Source: Methanothermobacter sp. K4 | GTDB taxonomy: Archaea > Methanobacteriota > Methanobacteria > Methanobacteriales > Methanothermobacteraceae | Assembly: GCF_022014235.1 (NCBI RefSeq) | Contig: NZ_JAKLTD010000002.1 | Location: 442,548 to 506,547, forward strand | Direction of reading: 5' to 3' | Length of the DNA stretch: 64,000 nucleotides | Shown: positions 8,807 to 17,151 of the stretch, in pieces | How the letters are laid out: the number at the start of each line of letters is the position of its first letter | Numbering within the stretch: position 1 is the first letter of the stretch | Notes under the pieces: generated by a model | Databases searched by the model: none | What the model saw: only the letters and a program-made list of their open reading frames with translations | What the model was told of the DNA's origin: nothing | Position numbers and translations under genes: made by a program

Positions 8807-9670
8807 ATGGACAGAAACAGTAAGATAGTTGCTGGTTTAATTGTGGTCCTATCAATCACCGGGCTGATCATGTCAATTTCAGGGCTCATGGGAGGACCTG
8901 AGGGCACGATTGCAATCATACCGGTCCATGGGGCCATAGCCTATGATGCATCAGGATTATCTGATGGTGTCAACCCCGATGACATAAAGGCACTCATAGA
9001 GGATGCCAACAGTGACCCCTCAGTTAAGGCCATAGTCCTGGATATAAACAGTCCCGGCGGGACTCCGGTGGCAAGTGAGGAACTGATGGAAGCCATAAAA
9101 AAATCTGAAAAACCTGTTGTAAGCTGGATAAGTGATTCCGGAACCTCAGGAGCGTACCTTGCAGCCTCGGCATCCGACCGGATAGTCGCAAGTCCCTCTG
9201 CATGGGTCGGGAGCATAGGTGTCATACTTGACCTCACAGATCTCTCTGAGATGTACAGGCAGATGGGCATAAACAAGTACGCCATAAAGGCAGGGGAATA
9301 CAAGGATATGGGTGCAGATTACCGTATGATAACCGAGGAGGAGAGGCAGATGCTCCAGTCAATGGTGAATGAGGAGTACGACTACTTCATAAGAACTGTG
9401 GCTGCCAACAGAAACCTCAGCGTATCATATGTACGTGGCCTTGCAGAGGGAAGAATATTCACCGGAAGGCAGGCCCTGAAGAACAGGCTCGTGGATTATA
9501 CAGGTGGAAAGGACTATGCTGTTGATGTGGCGGCTAAACTTGCAGGTTTAAGGAACTATGACACCATAACCCTTGAGCCTCCAGGTGGATTTGTGAAGAT
9601 ACTATCAGGGATGTTCTCAAAGCTTGGATTTGCAGGTTCAGCAAATACAACAGAACAGCTAAAGATCTAG
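8807..9670 (+). CDS. sppA: Signal peptide peptidase SppA (S49 serine peptidase)
   Basis: Membrane-anchored protease that degrades cleaved signal peptides. An N-terminal membrane anchor (about residues 8-28) is followed by the S49 domain. By family alignment the catalytic Ser is Ser114 in SGTSGAYLAAS and the general base is Lys166 in KAGEYKDMG, 52 residues apart as in short SppA proteins. INSPGGTP (80-87) forms the oxyanion strand. The 287-residue length matches the single-domain form. It is divergent from the aroK operon and followed by the thioredoxin gene. Confidence 0.93.
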   Translation: MDRNSKIVAGLIVVLSITGLIMSISGLMGGPEGTIAIIPVHGAIAYDASGLSDGVNPDDIKALIEDANSDPSVKAIVLDINSPGGTPVASEELMEAIKKSEKPVVSWISDSGTSGAYLAASASDRIVASPSAWVGSIGVILDLTDLSEMYRQMGINKYAIKAGEYKDMGADYRMITEEERQMLQSMVNEEYDYFIRTVAANRNLSVSYVRGLAEGRIFTGRQALKNRLVDYTGGKDYAVDVAAKLAGLRNYDTITLEPPGGFVKILSGMFSKLGFAGSANTTEQLKI

Positions 9671-9680
9671 GAAAATAAAA

Positions 9681-9736
9681 GGATAAGTATTTATGGATTT
9701 GCAGTTCAGAAAAGAATAAAGGATAAGTATTTATCC
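9681..9736. promoter_or_regulatory. Direct and inverted repeats upstream of the thioredoxin gene
   Basis: GGATAAGTATTTAT occurs at 9681-9694 and again at 9721-9734, 40 bases apart. The second copy extends to a perfect inverted repeat, GGATAA-GTAT-TTATCC (9721-9736), about 15 bases upstream of the next gene's TATA box. It could be a repressor or activator site, or the trace of a small duplication. Hairpin termination of sppA is another reading. Confidence 0.45.
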
Positions 9737-9749
9737 TAAAAGGATTGAA

Positions 9750-9760
9750 GAATTATATAT
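9750..9760 (+). promoter_or_regulatory. TATA box of the thioredoxin gene
   Basis: AATTATATAT at 9751-9760 lies about 25-30 bases before the ATG at 9782 and is followed by a GGAGG ribosome-binding site at about 9771. The transcript leader would be very short. Confidence 0.5.
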
Positions 9761-9781
9761 CATTCTCACGGAGGTTAGGAA

Positions 9782-10039
9782 ATGGTTGTTAAGGTAGAGG
9801 TTTTCACATCCCCCACCTGTCCCTACTGTCCAATGGCGATCGAGGTTGTTGATGAGGCCAAGAAGGAATTCGGGGACGAAATAGAAGTTGAAAAGATTGA
9901 CATAATGGTTGACCGGGAGAAGGCAATCGATTATGGCCTCATGGCAGTCCCTGCAATAGCTATAAACGGTGTTGTGAGATTCGTTGGGGCCCCTGGCAGA
10001 GAAGAACTCTTCGAAGCCATAAGCGACGAAATAAAATAG
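9782..10039 (+). CDS. Small thioredoxin/glutaredoxin-like protein
   Basis: Redox protein of 85 residues with the active site TCPYCPM (Cys13 and Cys16) directly after the first strand, and a VPAIAINGVVRF cis-proline segment. The CPYC motif and short length are like glutaredoxin, but methanogen members of this small family are reduced as thioredoxins; the M. thermautotrophicus counterpart has a solved NMR structure of that kind. It probably reduces disulfides in cytosolic enzymes. The promoter upstream contains a palindrome that may regulate it. Confidence 0.92.
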   Translation: MVVKVEVFTSPTCPYCPMAIEVVDEAKKEFGDEIEVEKIDIMVDREKAIDYGLMAVPAIAINGVVRFVGAPGREELFEAISDEIK

Positions 10040-10077
10040 ATTAATTTTTCTCCATTAAATTTTAAAGGATTTTTCTG

Positions 10078-11184
10078 ATGAGGGATGAGAGGGTATTCGG
10101 GATCACAACGGGAACAGCCGCCACTGCAGCGGCCCTCGCATCACTTCTATGTTTAAGGGGTCGTGTGGTTAACAGGGTCTGTGTTGAAACCCCCTCAGGA
10201 AAAATCCATGTGGATGTTGATTCTGTTGAAAGGATATCCCAGGACACGGCACAGGCCGGTGTAATAAAGAGGCCCTACGGTGACCCCGATGTTACAGTGA
10301 ACCTCAGAATCATGGCAGAGGTTCAGATCACAGAAACTGAGGAAATCGTAATCAGGGGTGGTGAGGGTGTTGGTACCGTGACAAAACCGGGACTCCAGGT
10401 CCCGCCGGGTGAGGCCGCAATAAATCCCGTCCCCAGGAGAATGATAGAGAATAATCTCCGAAAATACCTGAAGGAGGGTGAGGGGGCGATTGTCACGGTT
10501 TCGGTTCCCGATGGGGAGAAGATCGCATCAAAAACCATGAACCCCCGCCTCGGGATTGAGGGGGGTATCTCAATCCTGGGGACAAGTGGCATTGCAAGGC
10601 CCATGTCATCCTCAGCCTACAGGAGATCCCTTGCATGCCAGATTGATATTGCAGTCGCCCGTGGATTCAGGGAACTCGTCTTGGTCCCGGGTAACATAGG
10701 TGAAAGGTTTGCCAGGGAATATTTCAAGAGTATTGAGGAAGAGAGGATAATACAGATGGCCAACTTCCCGGGTTACATGATGGGGGAGGCCGCCAAAAAG
10801 GGTGTGGACAGAGTAATACTTATTGGCCATGCGGGTAAACTCATAAAGCTCTCTGCGGGGATATTCCAGACAAAAAACTCCATTGCAGATGCCCGTAGAG
10901 AGATAATGACCGCACATGCAGCTCTCAGCGGTGCAGAGCCAGAAATTACAGAAAGGATCTTTAACCTTGCAACCGTTGAGGAAATGATCAGTGAACTCGA
11001 AAGGGTGGGATTGAGGGAGGATGTATTCAACAGCATCAGCAGATCAATAATGGAGAGATGTTCTGAAAGGTTCCCATTTGAAACCGACGTTTTGATCTTC
11101 AGCCTGGATGGTAGAATACTCAACTCCAACTTTAAAACTGCGCCTACCCACAGATTTATTGATGACAGCTACACTCTCAGATGA
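10078..11184 (+). CDS. cbiD: Cobalt-precorrin-5B C1-methyltransferase
   Basis: Methylates C1 of cobalt-precorrin-5B in the anaerobic branch of corrin synthesis. The methanogen needs corrinoid for its methyltransferases. The 368-residue protein has the N-terminal [16 protein letters not shown] motif that mirrors the TGxCAAAA segment of the family, the [21 protein letters not shown] segment and a C-terminal [17 protein letters not shown] loop. No other cbi gene lies in the window, so it is isolated from the rest of the pathway. Confidence 0.95.
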   Translation: MRDERVFGITTGTAATAAALASLLCLRGRVVNRVCVETPSGKIHVDVDSVERISQDTAQAGVIKRPYGDPDVTVNLRIMAEVQITETEEIVIRGGEGVGTVTKPGLQVPPGEAAINPVPRRMIENNLRKYLKEGEGAIVTVSVPDGEKIASKTMNPRLGIEGGISILGTSGIARPMSSSAYRRSLACQIDIAVARGFRELVLVPGNIGERFAREYFKSIEEERIIQMANFPGYMMGEAAKKGVDRVILIGHAGKLIKLSAGIFQTKNSIADARREIMTAHAALSGAEPEITERIFNLATVEEMISELERVGLREDVFNSISRSIMERCSERFPFETDVLIFSLDGRILNSNFKTAPTHRFIDDSYTLR

Positions 11185-11242
11185 ACAAGCAGAATAAGTT
11201 GATGCACTGATAGTATTTACCTGACCGATGGTAGTGGTTTGC

Positions 11243-11728
11243 ATGAAAGGATTTACCCACACAGATGGAAAATCTGTACGTATGGTTGATGTGGGATCGA
11301 AGGCGGTTGTCAGGAGGACGGCGACCGCTGAGGGTCACATATCACTCACTGAGGATACCCTGAAATTGATCAATGAAAAAAGGATTGAGAAGGGGAATGT
11401 GCTTGCAACAGCCCAGATAGCCGCCATAGCCGCGGTTAAACGAACCTGGGACCTTATACCCCTCTGTCACCAGCTTCCTGTAACCGGGGTTGATGTTGAA
11501 TTCGATGTTACGGCTGACGGGATCACCGCCAGGGTAACTGTGAGGTGTGATGGAAAAACAGGCGTTGAAATGGAGGCCCTCACAGGGGTTTCCGTGGCGC
11601 TACTCACAATCTGGGACATGGTCAAAAGTGTAGAGAAGGATGAACATGGCCAGTACCCTGAGACTGCAATCAGTAATATCAGGGTCCTTAAAAAGGAGAA
11701 GGTAGAACTGGAAGAAGTGGTTGAATGA
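11243..11728 (+). CDS. moaC: Cyclic pyranopterin monophosphate synthase MoaC
   Basis: Makes cyclic pyranopterin monophosphate for the molybdenum/tungsten cofactor used by formylmethanofuran dehydrogenase. Family motifs are MVDVGSKAVVRRTATAEG near the N-terminus, DLIPLCHQLP in the middle and GKTGVEMEALTGVSVALLTIWDMVK towards the end, containing the conserved catalytic residues. An ATG at 11228 is possible, but the ATG at 11243 (MKGFTHTDG) aligns better with the usual start. Its stop overlaps the Hel308 start by 4 bases. Confidence 0.95.
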   Translation: MKGFTHTDGKSVRMVDVGSKAVVRRTATAEGHISLTEDTLKLINEKRIEKGNVLATAQIAAIAAVKRTWDLIPLCHQLPVTGVDVEFDVTADGITARVTVRCDGKTGVEMEALTGVSVALLTIWDMVKSVEKDEHGQYPETAISNIRVLKKEKVELEEVVE

Positions 11729-13806
11729 AATTTCTGAACCCTGAGCTAAAGAAGATCATCACTGACTGCTACCCATATATAGAATCACTTAACCCTGCCC
11801 AGATGAGTGCTGTTGAGGCCGGCTACCTGGAATCAGATGAAAATTTCATCATAGCCATACCAACGGCCAGTGGAAAGACCCTCCTGGGACTTCTGGCTGC
11901 CATTCAAACCATAATGAACGGTGGAAGGGTTATTTACACAGTTCCCCTCATATCAATACAGAACGAAAAGGTGAAGGAGTTCAGTGAACTTGAAAAACAT
12001 GGTGTAAGTGTGGGTAAGGATCCCCGAACCTCAGACCTGGCTGTGATGGTCTTCGAATCCTTTGACAGCCTCACCAGATTCTCATGGAACACCCTGCGGG
12101 AGGTTGACCTTCTCATAGTGGACGAGTTCCACATGATCGGAGAGTACAGCAGGGGCCCCGTAATAGAATCCGCCATAACAAGGGCCAGAAAACTGAATCC
12201 TTCAATGCGCATTGTGGCCCTCTCAGCGACCCTCTCAAATATGGATGAAATAGGGGATTGGCTCAGTGCCAGAATCGTTGAACACGACTACAGGCCGGTA
12301 CCCCTGCACCGGGAGGTGCTTGACACCGAAATGTTCGGGGCCCGGGACAAGAATCAGGTGGTCCTGAAGATCCTTGAGAGGTCCATCAGTGAGGATAGCC
12401 AGACCCTGGCATTCGTATCCACAAGGAGGTTCACAGAATCCCTTGCATCATACCTTGCAGATAGGATAAAAAAGAAGATCCCAGGGGACATGCTTGAAAG
12501 ATTTGATGATGTGGCGGAGAGGATACTTGATGTGCCAAGGGCCAGCGGGTCACCGCCAACCTCCACCTGCCTGAAACTTGCAGACTGCATCAGGGCAGGT
12601 GTTGCATTCCACCATGCAGGCCTCTTCAACAGGCAGCGGGAAATAATAGAGGACGAATTCAGGAGGGGCAACATCCTCATGATCACAGCAACCCCCAGCC
12701 TCATGTACGGTGTGAACCTTCCCTCAAGGACCGTCGTGATAAGGGACTACACCCGATGGACAGGGCAGGGCCCCCAGCGTATCCCTGTATTTGATTATGA
12801 GCAGATGTCAGGTAGGGCCGGGAGACCCCTCTATGATGATATCGGCTACTCCTACCTGATAGCAAAGAGCCATGATGAGGCCATGGAACTCGAGGAGTAC
12901 TATGTGAATGGTGAGGTGGAGAGGACCAACTCAAGGCTCATGGAGAACCGGAATGCCCTATACAGGCAGATAATCGCACAGGTCGCCTCAGGACTTGCAT
13001 CCACAACTGAAGATCTTCTGGAATTCTTCAGGGGGACCTTCTACGGCTACCAGATGAGTGAGGGTCCCTTCAGCAATGCATTTGGCATGGACAGCATTCA
13101 TTACGAAATAGAGACCGCCACAGAGTTTTTAATTAAAAACAGGATCATATATCCTGGTCCCGCTGGTTTATCTGCAACAGAATTCGGGCTTCTAATTGCA
13201 AAATCCAGTTACGCTGTTGAAACAGCCATAAAACTCCACCAGTTCGCATCTGAAATGGATGAAATCAACGTATACCGCCTCATCTACGAACTGGCAGGGA
13301 CCCCTGATATTCCACTCATACCATTCAAGGGGCGGAAGAGCCGCGACCCGGTAAGGGAGAGGCTCATGGAGCATGGAATATTTGTCATGGATGCCGGTAA
13401 CAGGGAGGCGACAGCAGCAGCCCTCCTGGAGTGGATAAATGAGAGGACAGAGTATGAGATTGAGAACGCCTTCAACGTCTATGCGGCATCAACAAGAAGG
13501 ACCGCATACGAGGCCTCAAGGCTTGTTAAGTTTTTCAAGAAGATCTGTGAAATCCAGGGCGTGTATGGTTACGCAGGGAAACTTGATGTTCTGGCTGCAA
13601 GGCTCTACTATGGAGTCAGGGAGGACATCATTCCCATTGTGGTTGGTGTGAGGGGCCTTGGACGTGTCAGGGCCCGTAAGATTGTTGAAACCTTCGGGGA
13701 GGACCTCAGACATGTGCGGAAGGATGAACTCAAACGCATCGATGGTATCGGGGAAAAACTCGCCGAGGCCATTAGAGGATATGCTGAGAGATCCTGCCAG
13801 TCTTAA
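11725..13806 (+). CDS. hel308: ATP-dependent DNA helicase Hel308
   Basis: Superfamily 2 helicase that acts on stalled replication forks, moving 3'-5'. In the 693-residue protein, Walker A is IPTASGKT (45-52), the DExH box is DEFH (133-136), motif III is LSATLSN, motif IV includes VAFHHAGL and motif VI is YEQMSGRAGRP. A winged-helix and ratchet domain follow, and the last 60 residues form helix-hairpin-helix motifs (VRGLGRVRARKI, RIDGIGEKLAEAI). The four-base overlap with moaC and 26-base overlap with the next gene suggest translational coupling. Confidence 0.97.
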   Translation: MKFLNPELKKIITDCYPYIESLNPAQMSAVEAGYLESDENFIIAIPTASGKTLLGLLAAIQTIMNGGRVIYTVPLISIQNEKVKEFSELEKHGVSVGKDPRTSDLAVMVFESFDSLTRFSWNTLREVDLLIVDEFHMIGEYSRGPVIESAITRARKLNPSMRIVALSATLSNMDEIGDWLSARIVEHDYRPVPLHREVLDTEMFGARDKNQVVLKILERSISEDSQTLAFVSTRRFTESLASYLADRIKKKIPGDMLERFDDVAERILDVPRASGSPPTSTCLKLADCIRAGVAFHHAGLFNRQREIIEDEFRRGNILMITATPSLMYGVNLPSRTVVIRDYTRWTGQGPQRIPVFDYEQMSGRAGRPLYDDIGYSYLIAKSHDEAMELEEYYVNGEVERTNSRLMENRNALYRQIIAQVASGLASTTEDLLEFFRGTFYGYQMSEGPFSNAFGMDSIHYEIETATEFLIKNRIIYPGPAGLSATEFGLLIAKSSYAVETAIKLHQFASEMDEINVYRLIYELAGTPDIPLIPFKGRKSRDPVRERLMEHGIFVMDAGNREATAAALLEWINERTEYEIENAFNVYAASTRRTAYEASRLVKFFKKICEIQGVYGYAGKLDVLAARLYYGVREDIIPIVVGVRGLGRVRARKIVETFGEDLRHVRKDELKRIDGIGEKLAEAIRGYAERSCQS

Positions 13807-14236
13807 GACAATTCTAAGGGATTGCGCAGCGTCCATCAGCGTATTTGACATCATGAGGATCCGTGAATTCGTTGAGAGGGAATGTGCCCACGTACCCGGA
13901 GGGTACAGGGAGACCTATATAAAAGTCTATACTGGAATTGCCATTGAAGCCGTTCTGGGTCTTAAGGGTGGTGTGGCGAATATCACTGCAGATAGAAAAA
14001 GCCTTTTGAGGACACTGAAAAGATTGTATGAGACCTCCAGCCCCATTATTGTGGTTTTAACCGTCATTTACAGGACATTTATCCTTTCAGAACCTCTACA
14101 CCCTGTGGGGACTCCTTTTCCCGGTGGACACTCAGTCACAGAGGAAAATGGGATATACTACTGCCCCGTGAAGGATAAACAGAAGAATAATCCATCAGCA
14201 CTGTGCGATATCTGTATTGCAGAGCAGACCCCATGA
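13781..14236 (+). CDS. DUF2115 (UPF0305) family protein, copy 1
   Basis: Protein of unknown function from a family restricted to methanogens. The 151-residue product ends in the family signature HPVGTPFPGGHSV, then YYCPVKDKQ and ALCDICIAEQ. Three cysteines and a histidine look able to bind a metal, which is my inference. The start at 13781 lies 26 bases inside hel308, so translation is probably coupled. It has a paralogue directly downstream. Confidence 0.85.
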   Translation: MLRDPASLKTILRDCAASISVFDIMRIREFVERECAHVPGGYRETYIKVYTGIAIEAVLGLKGGVANITADRKSLLRTLKRLYETSSPIIVVLTVIYRTFILSEPLHPVGTPFPGGHSVTEENGIYYCPVKDKQKNNPSALCDICIAEQTP

Positions 14237-14296
14237 CTCTGGGTATGGAATGGCTTCTGATTGTGATAACCTGCGAAAACCTGAAGGAGGGCCTGA

Positions 14297-14833
14297 ATGA
14301 TCCGGGCGGATGAGATTCCAGAGAAACTGACGAAAATGGAGCTCCTTGAGCTGATTAAAAAGGAGGCGTCATCAGTCCACATAAAGGATGTGATGGATGC
14401 ATCGGTCTACCTGAGGGAGGATGCCAAATACATGCCTTCAAGGGAGCAGAAGGAGTTCATTGAAAGGTTCACCAGGGCCTTCTTCAACAGGATAAGGGAT
14501 ATAAAAAATGATAAAAACATCTACCACGGAGATGTTGACACTGAAAGGCTGGCCGAATTCATAGGTTTCCTTGATGAACAGTTAAGGCGTGCCAGTTCAC
14601 GACCTGAAAGGTGCTTCCAGAGGATAGCCCGTATAATAACCATCTACGTAACCTTTGTAAGGGAGGAACCCGTCCACCCTGTTGGAACCCGCTTTCCTGG
14701 AGGCTTAAGGGTTAGAAGGGTGGATGATACCTTCTACTGCCCTGTGAAGGACAGGCAGATCAGCACCCCCACTGCCCTCTGCCGTTTCTGTGTGAGCAGA
14801 CAGGACCCTGATGTTCCAGGCGGTCATTCATAG
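14297..14833 (+). CDS. DUF2115 (UPF0305) family protein, copy 2
   Basis: Paralogue of the preceding gene, 178 residues, with the same C-terminal signature: HPVGTRFPGGLRV, FYCPVKDRQ and ALCRFCVSRQ. The N-terminal two thirds are helical and charged and diverge more. The two copies are separated by 60 bases on the same strand and follow hel308, so a tandem duplication within a hel308-linked operon is likely. The 3' end overlaps the convergent DUF308 gene by 10 bases. Confidence 0.85.
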   Translation: MIRADEIPEKLTKMELLELIKKEASSVHIKDVMDASVYLREDAKYMPSREQKEFIERFTRAFFNRIRDIKNDKNIYHGDVDTERLAEFIGFLDEQLRRASSRPERCFQRIARIITIYVTFVREEPVHPVGTRFPGGLRVRRVDDTFYCPVKDRQISTPTALCRFCVSRQDPDVPGGHS

Positions 14834-15306
14834 AGAAGAAGACCGATACCATCAATGACCAGTGAAAGACCAATCAACCAGGCAAGGAAGACAGGGTTTC
14901 TTACGAACACTCCCACAATGATGTAGAGGACTCCCAGAACCATCACTGATAGACCTGCCACCATTCCTGCTCTGTGCTCCCTGGAGAATAAACTTGCAAC
15001 ACCTGCGATTATGAGGATTATACCTGTTAGATATATCCAGAACGCAGCAAGGAAACTGAAAAGCGTCACATTACCTGCAAGGGCAGCTGCAAGTATCACT
15101 CCAAGTATTCCCAGTACAACGTAAAGTGCACCTGCCCCTCTGCTAACCTTCCATGTGTTCACACCAAGAAGGAACAGCCATAGTGCTACAAAGAGAACCG
15201 CAACACCTGTGAGGACACTCAACGTGAATATTGAGAGCACCGGAAAGACTATCACAAGAATACCAAGAATCAGTGTTAAAAGACCTGGAAGTTTTGTCTC
15301 AGCCAT
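14824..15306 (-). CDS. DUF308/HdeD-like membrane protein
   Basis: A 160-residue integral membrane protein with six hydrophobic helices in three hairpins and the recurring glycine-rich motifs (GILVIVFPVLSIFTL, GVAVLFVALWLFLLGV, GLSLVIDGIGLL) of the HdeD/DUF308 family. The E. coli member is an acid-stress membrane protein; the role in archaea is unknown. It stands alone on the minus strand. A stretch of T's near 15330 precedes an A/T-rich region that may hold its promoter. Confidence 0.8.
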   Translation of the reverse strand: MAETKLPGLLTLILGILVIVFPVLSIFTLSVLTGVAVLFVALWLFLLGVNTWKVSRGAGALYVVLGILGVILAAALAGNVTLFSFLAAFWIYLTGIILIIAGVASLFSREHRAGMVAGLSVMVLGVLYIIVGVFVRNPVFLAWLIGLSLVIDGIGLLLYE

Positions 15307-15415
15307 AATTTCACCCCCTTTAAATTTTTGTATTCAGATATGAATTTCAATATTAAACTACTCTTTGTATTCACATATGAACATATATAATGGCCAGAAA
15401 AGAATTTAGTGGAGG

Positions 15416-15730
15416 TCATCCCCCTCCATCACAAACCTCTGAACCCATATCTATGTCTTCAAAGTCCTCTTTCATCCTCTTAAGCTTTTCAACGGTATCA
15501 GTTTTTCTTCCTTTTCCAGATCCCCTCTTAACCTGGGATCTGTCGATTACCTCCAGGTAATCCGCGTTGTACCATAGATCAGAGTCTTCAAGGCGGACCC
15601 AACCATCACCATCCTCAACCTTGATGGCTGAGATCTCACCCGTCGTTCCGGTACCGGTGTAGCGGACAGCCATACCAACCGTCAGCACATTCCCGTTTAC
15701 GTCCTTAACCTCCATTTTATCCACCATCAT
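15416..15730 (-). CDS. DUF2098 family protein
   Basis: A 104-residue methanogen protein, apparently of the DUF2098 family. The N-terminal half (VGMAVRYTGTGTTGEI through DGDGWVRLEDSDLWYNADYLEV) reads as a small beta-barrel of SH3 or PRC type, and the tail is basic then acidic. Its start overlaps the PRC-barrel gene's stop by 4 bases, so the two are co-translated. Function unknown; a second in-frame ATG lies at 15727. Confidence 0.75.
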   Translation of the reverse strand: MMVDKMEVKDVNGNVLTVGMAVRYTGTGTTGEISAIKVEDGDGWVRLEDSDLWYNADYLEVIDRSQVKRGSGKGRKTDTVEKLKRMKEDFEDIDMGSEVCDGGG

Positions 15731-15993
15731 TCAGGGGAAACTTCCTTTGACTCCTCTTCAGGGGCCTCTTCCGCCTCATCAGCGGCTATTTTAAGTACCA
15801 CATAGTCTCCGACCCTGCTAACGTTGTCCATGCCAACGATGAGTGTCCTCTGTTTAAGGGACAGCTCCCCCTTGGATATTGTAATGGAATTCACAATTCC
15901 CTTTTCAGGGTCCAGTTCAAGGTCAGAGACCTTCCCTATCTCCATCGCATTCTTATCCAGCACCTTAAGACCCAGGAACTCCGTTACCTTCAT
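15727..15993 (-). CDS. PRC-barrel domain protein
   Basis: An 88-residue protein, KVTEFLGLKVLDKNAMEIGKVSDLELDPE onwards being a classical PRC-barrel, with an acidic Glu-rich tail. Archaeal PRC-barrel proteins act in RNA processing and in cell division (CdpB type); which role applies here cannot be told. The ATG at 15993 is preferred over an upstream one at 16023 because AGTGGTG lies just before it. It is divergent from the M50 protease gene. Confidence 0.82.
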   Translation of the reverse strand: MKVTEFLGLKVLDKNAMEIGKVSDLELDPEKGIVNSITISKGELSLKQRTLIVGMDNVSRVGDYVVLKIAADEAEEAPEEESKEVSPE

Positions 15994-16065
15994 TTTAACA
16001 CCACTAAAATCTATGTGCCTCATGGTATAAAAAATGATTTATTCATAGCACCCCAATATAATAGC

Positions 16066-17091
16066 ATGGCTGCTGTGAAGATATTCCGGGTTCTTGGAAT
16101 ACCAGTTGAACTTGACATCTCATTCCTCATTCTGATGGTATTCATATACCTGCTGACCTACCTGGGTTTCCTATCAATCAACCTTGCTGTGCTCATAACC
16201 CTTGTCTTTGTGGTGGTGGTGATACATGAACTGGCCCACTCCTACGTCGCCCTCAGGTTCGGTGTGAAGATAAGGAGCATACTCCTCCTCCCCATAGGTG
16301 GGGTTTCAAGGATGGAAGAGATACCACGGGTACCAAGGCAGGAGTTCCTCATATCCATCGCTGGACCACTCACAAACATCATAATGGCCATGTTAACAGC
16401 TGTCCCCATCCTCCTGAACATCACAGGACCCCTCAGACCATTCCTTGGGGATTTCCTGGTCGTGAATCTGGTCCTGGCACTCTTCAATCTTATACCCGCC
16501 TTCCCAATGGATGGGGGGAGGATACTGAGGGCCATACTCGCTGAACGTCTGAGTTACCTTAGGGCAACCCGGATAGCGGCGAACCTGGGTAAGGCCATCG
16601 CCGCGATAATGGCCGTCACAGGCCTCTTTTATAACCTCTTCCTGATACTGATAGGTCTCTTCATCTACATAGGTGCAGAGCAGGAGTACCAGTCAACCCT
16701 CATATCCTCGCTTCTTGAGGGGGTGAGTGTGGGGGACGTGATGACCCCAGACCCTGTAACACTCAGACCCGACATGACAGTGGGGGAGGCCCTTGATGTC
16801 ATGTTCAGAAAGAAGCACATGGGTTACCCTGTAACCGATGGGGATGAGCTCGCAGGAATAGTAACATTCCATGATATATCCGAGGCCAGCAGGGATATGA
16901 TGGTGGGGGATGTGATGACCGCGGAGGTTGTGACCGCCGCAGAGGACGAGGAACTCACCTCCGTTCTTGAAAAGATGAACCGCCACCAGCTTGGAAGGCT
17001 ACCTGTGATGGGTAACGGTAAACTGAGGGGTATAATTTCAAGGACAGATATAATAAGGACGCTGAACCTTATGCGAAAGGGAATTGAATGA
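16066..17091 (+). CDS. Site-2 protease family (M50) metalloprotease with CBS pair
   Basis: Intramembrane zinc protease. The HELAH zinc motif is at residues 54-58 within the second helix and the third ligand is Asp149 in FPMDGGR, with six membrane helices in all. A C-terminal CBS pair (about 220-340) starts with SVGDVMTPDPVTL and repeats at VGDVMTAEVVTA, typical of the SpoIVFB-like/archaeal S2P group. CBS domains probably sense adenine nucleotides and gate the protease. I use the ATG at 16066; a GTG at 16015 would add 17 residues without membrane character. Confidence 0.92.
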   Translation: MAAVKIFRVLGIPVELDISFLILMVFIYLLTYLGFLSINLAVLITLVFVVVVIHELAHSYVALRFGVKIRSILLLPIGGVSRMEEIPRVPRQEFLISIAGPLTNIIMAMLTAVPILLNITGPLRPFLGDFLVVNLVLALFNLIPAFPMDGGRILRAILAERLSYLRATRIAANLGKAIAAIMAVTGLFYNLFLILIGLFIYIGAEQEYQSTLISSLLEGVSVGDVMTPDPVTLRPDMTVGEALDVMFRKKHMGYPVTDGDELAGIVTFHDISEASRDMMVGDVMTAEVVTAAEDEELTSVLEKMNRHQLGRLPVMGNGKLRGIISRTDIIRTLNLMRKGIE

Positions 17092-17151
17092 AAAATGCAT
17101 ATTAAGAACGCTGAACCAGATGTATACCAGTGAACTTTTACGGTGAAGATA

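Noticed and set aside
13658-13780. Longer form of the first DUF2115 protein starting at 13658
   Set aside because: The extra 41 residues lie in the Hel308 coding sequence in another frame, are unlike the family, and the ATG at 13781 begins at the expected place.
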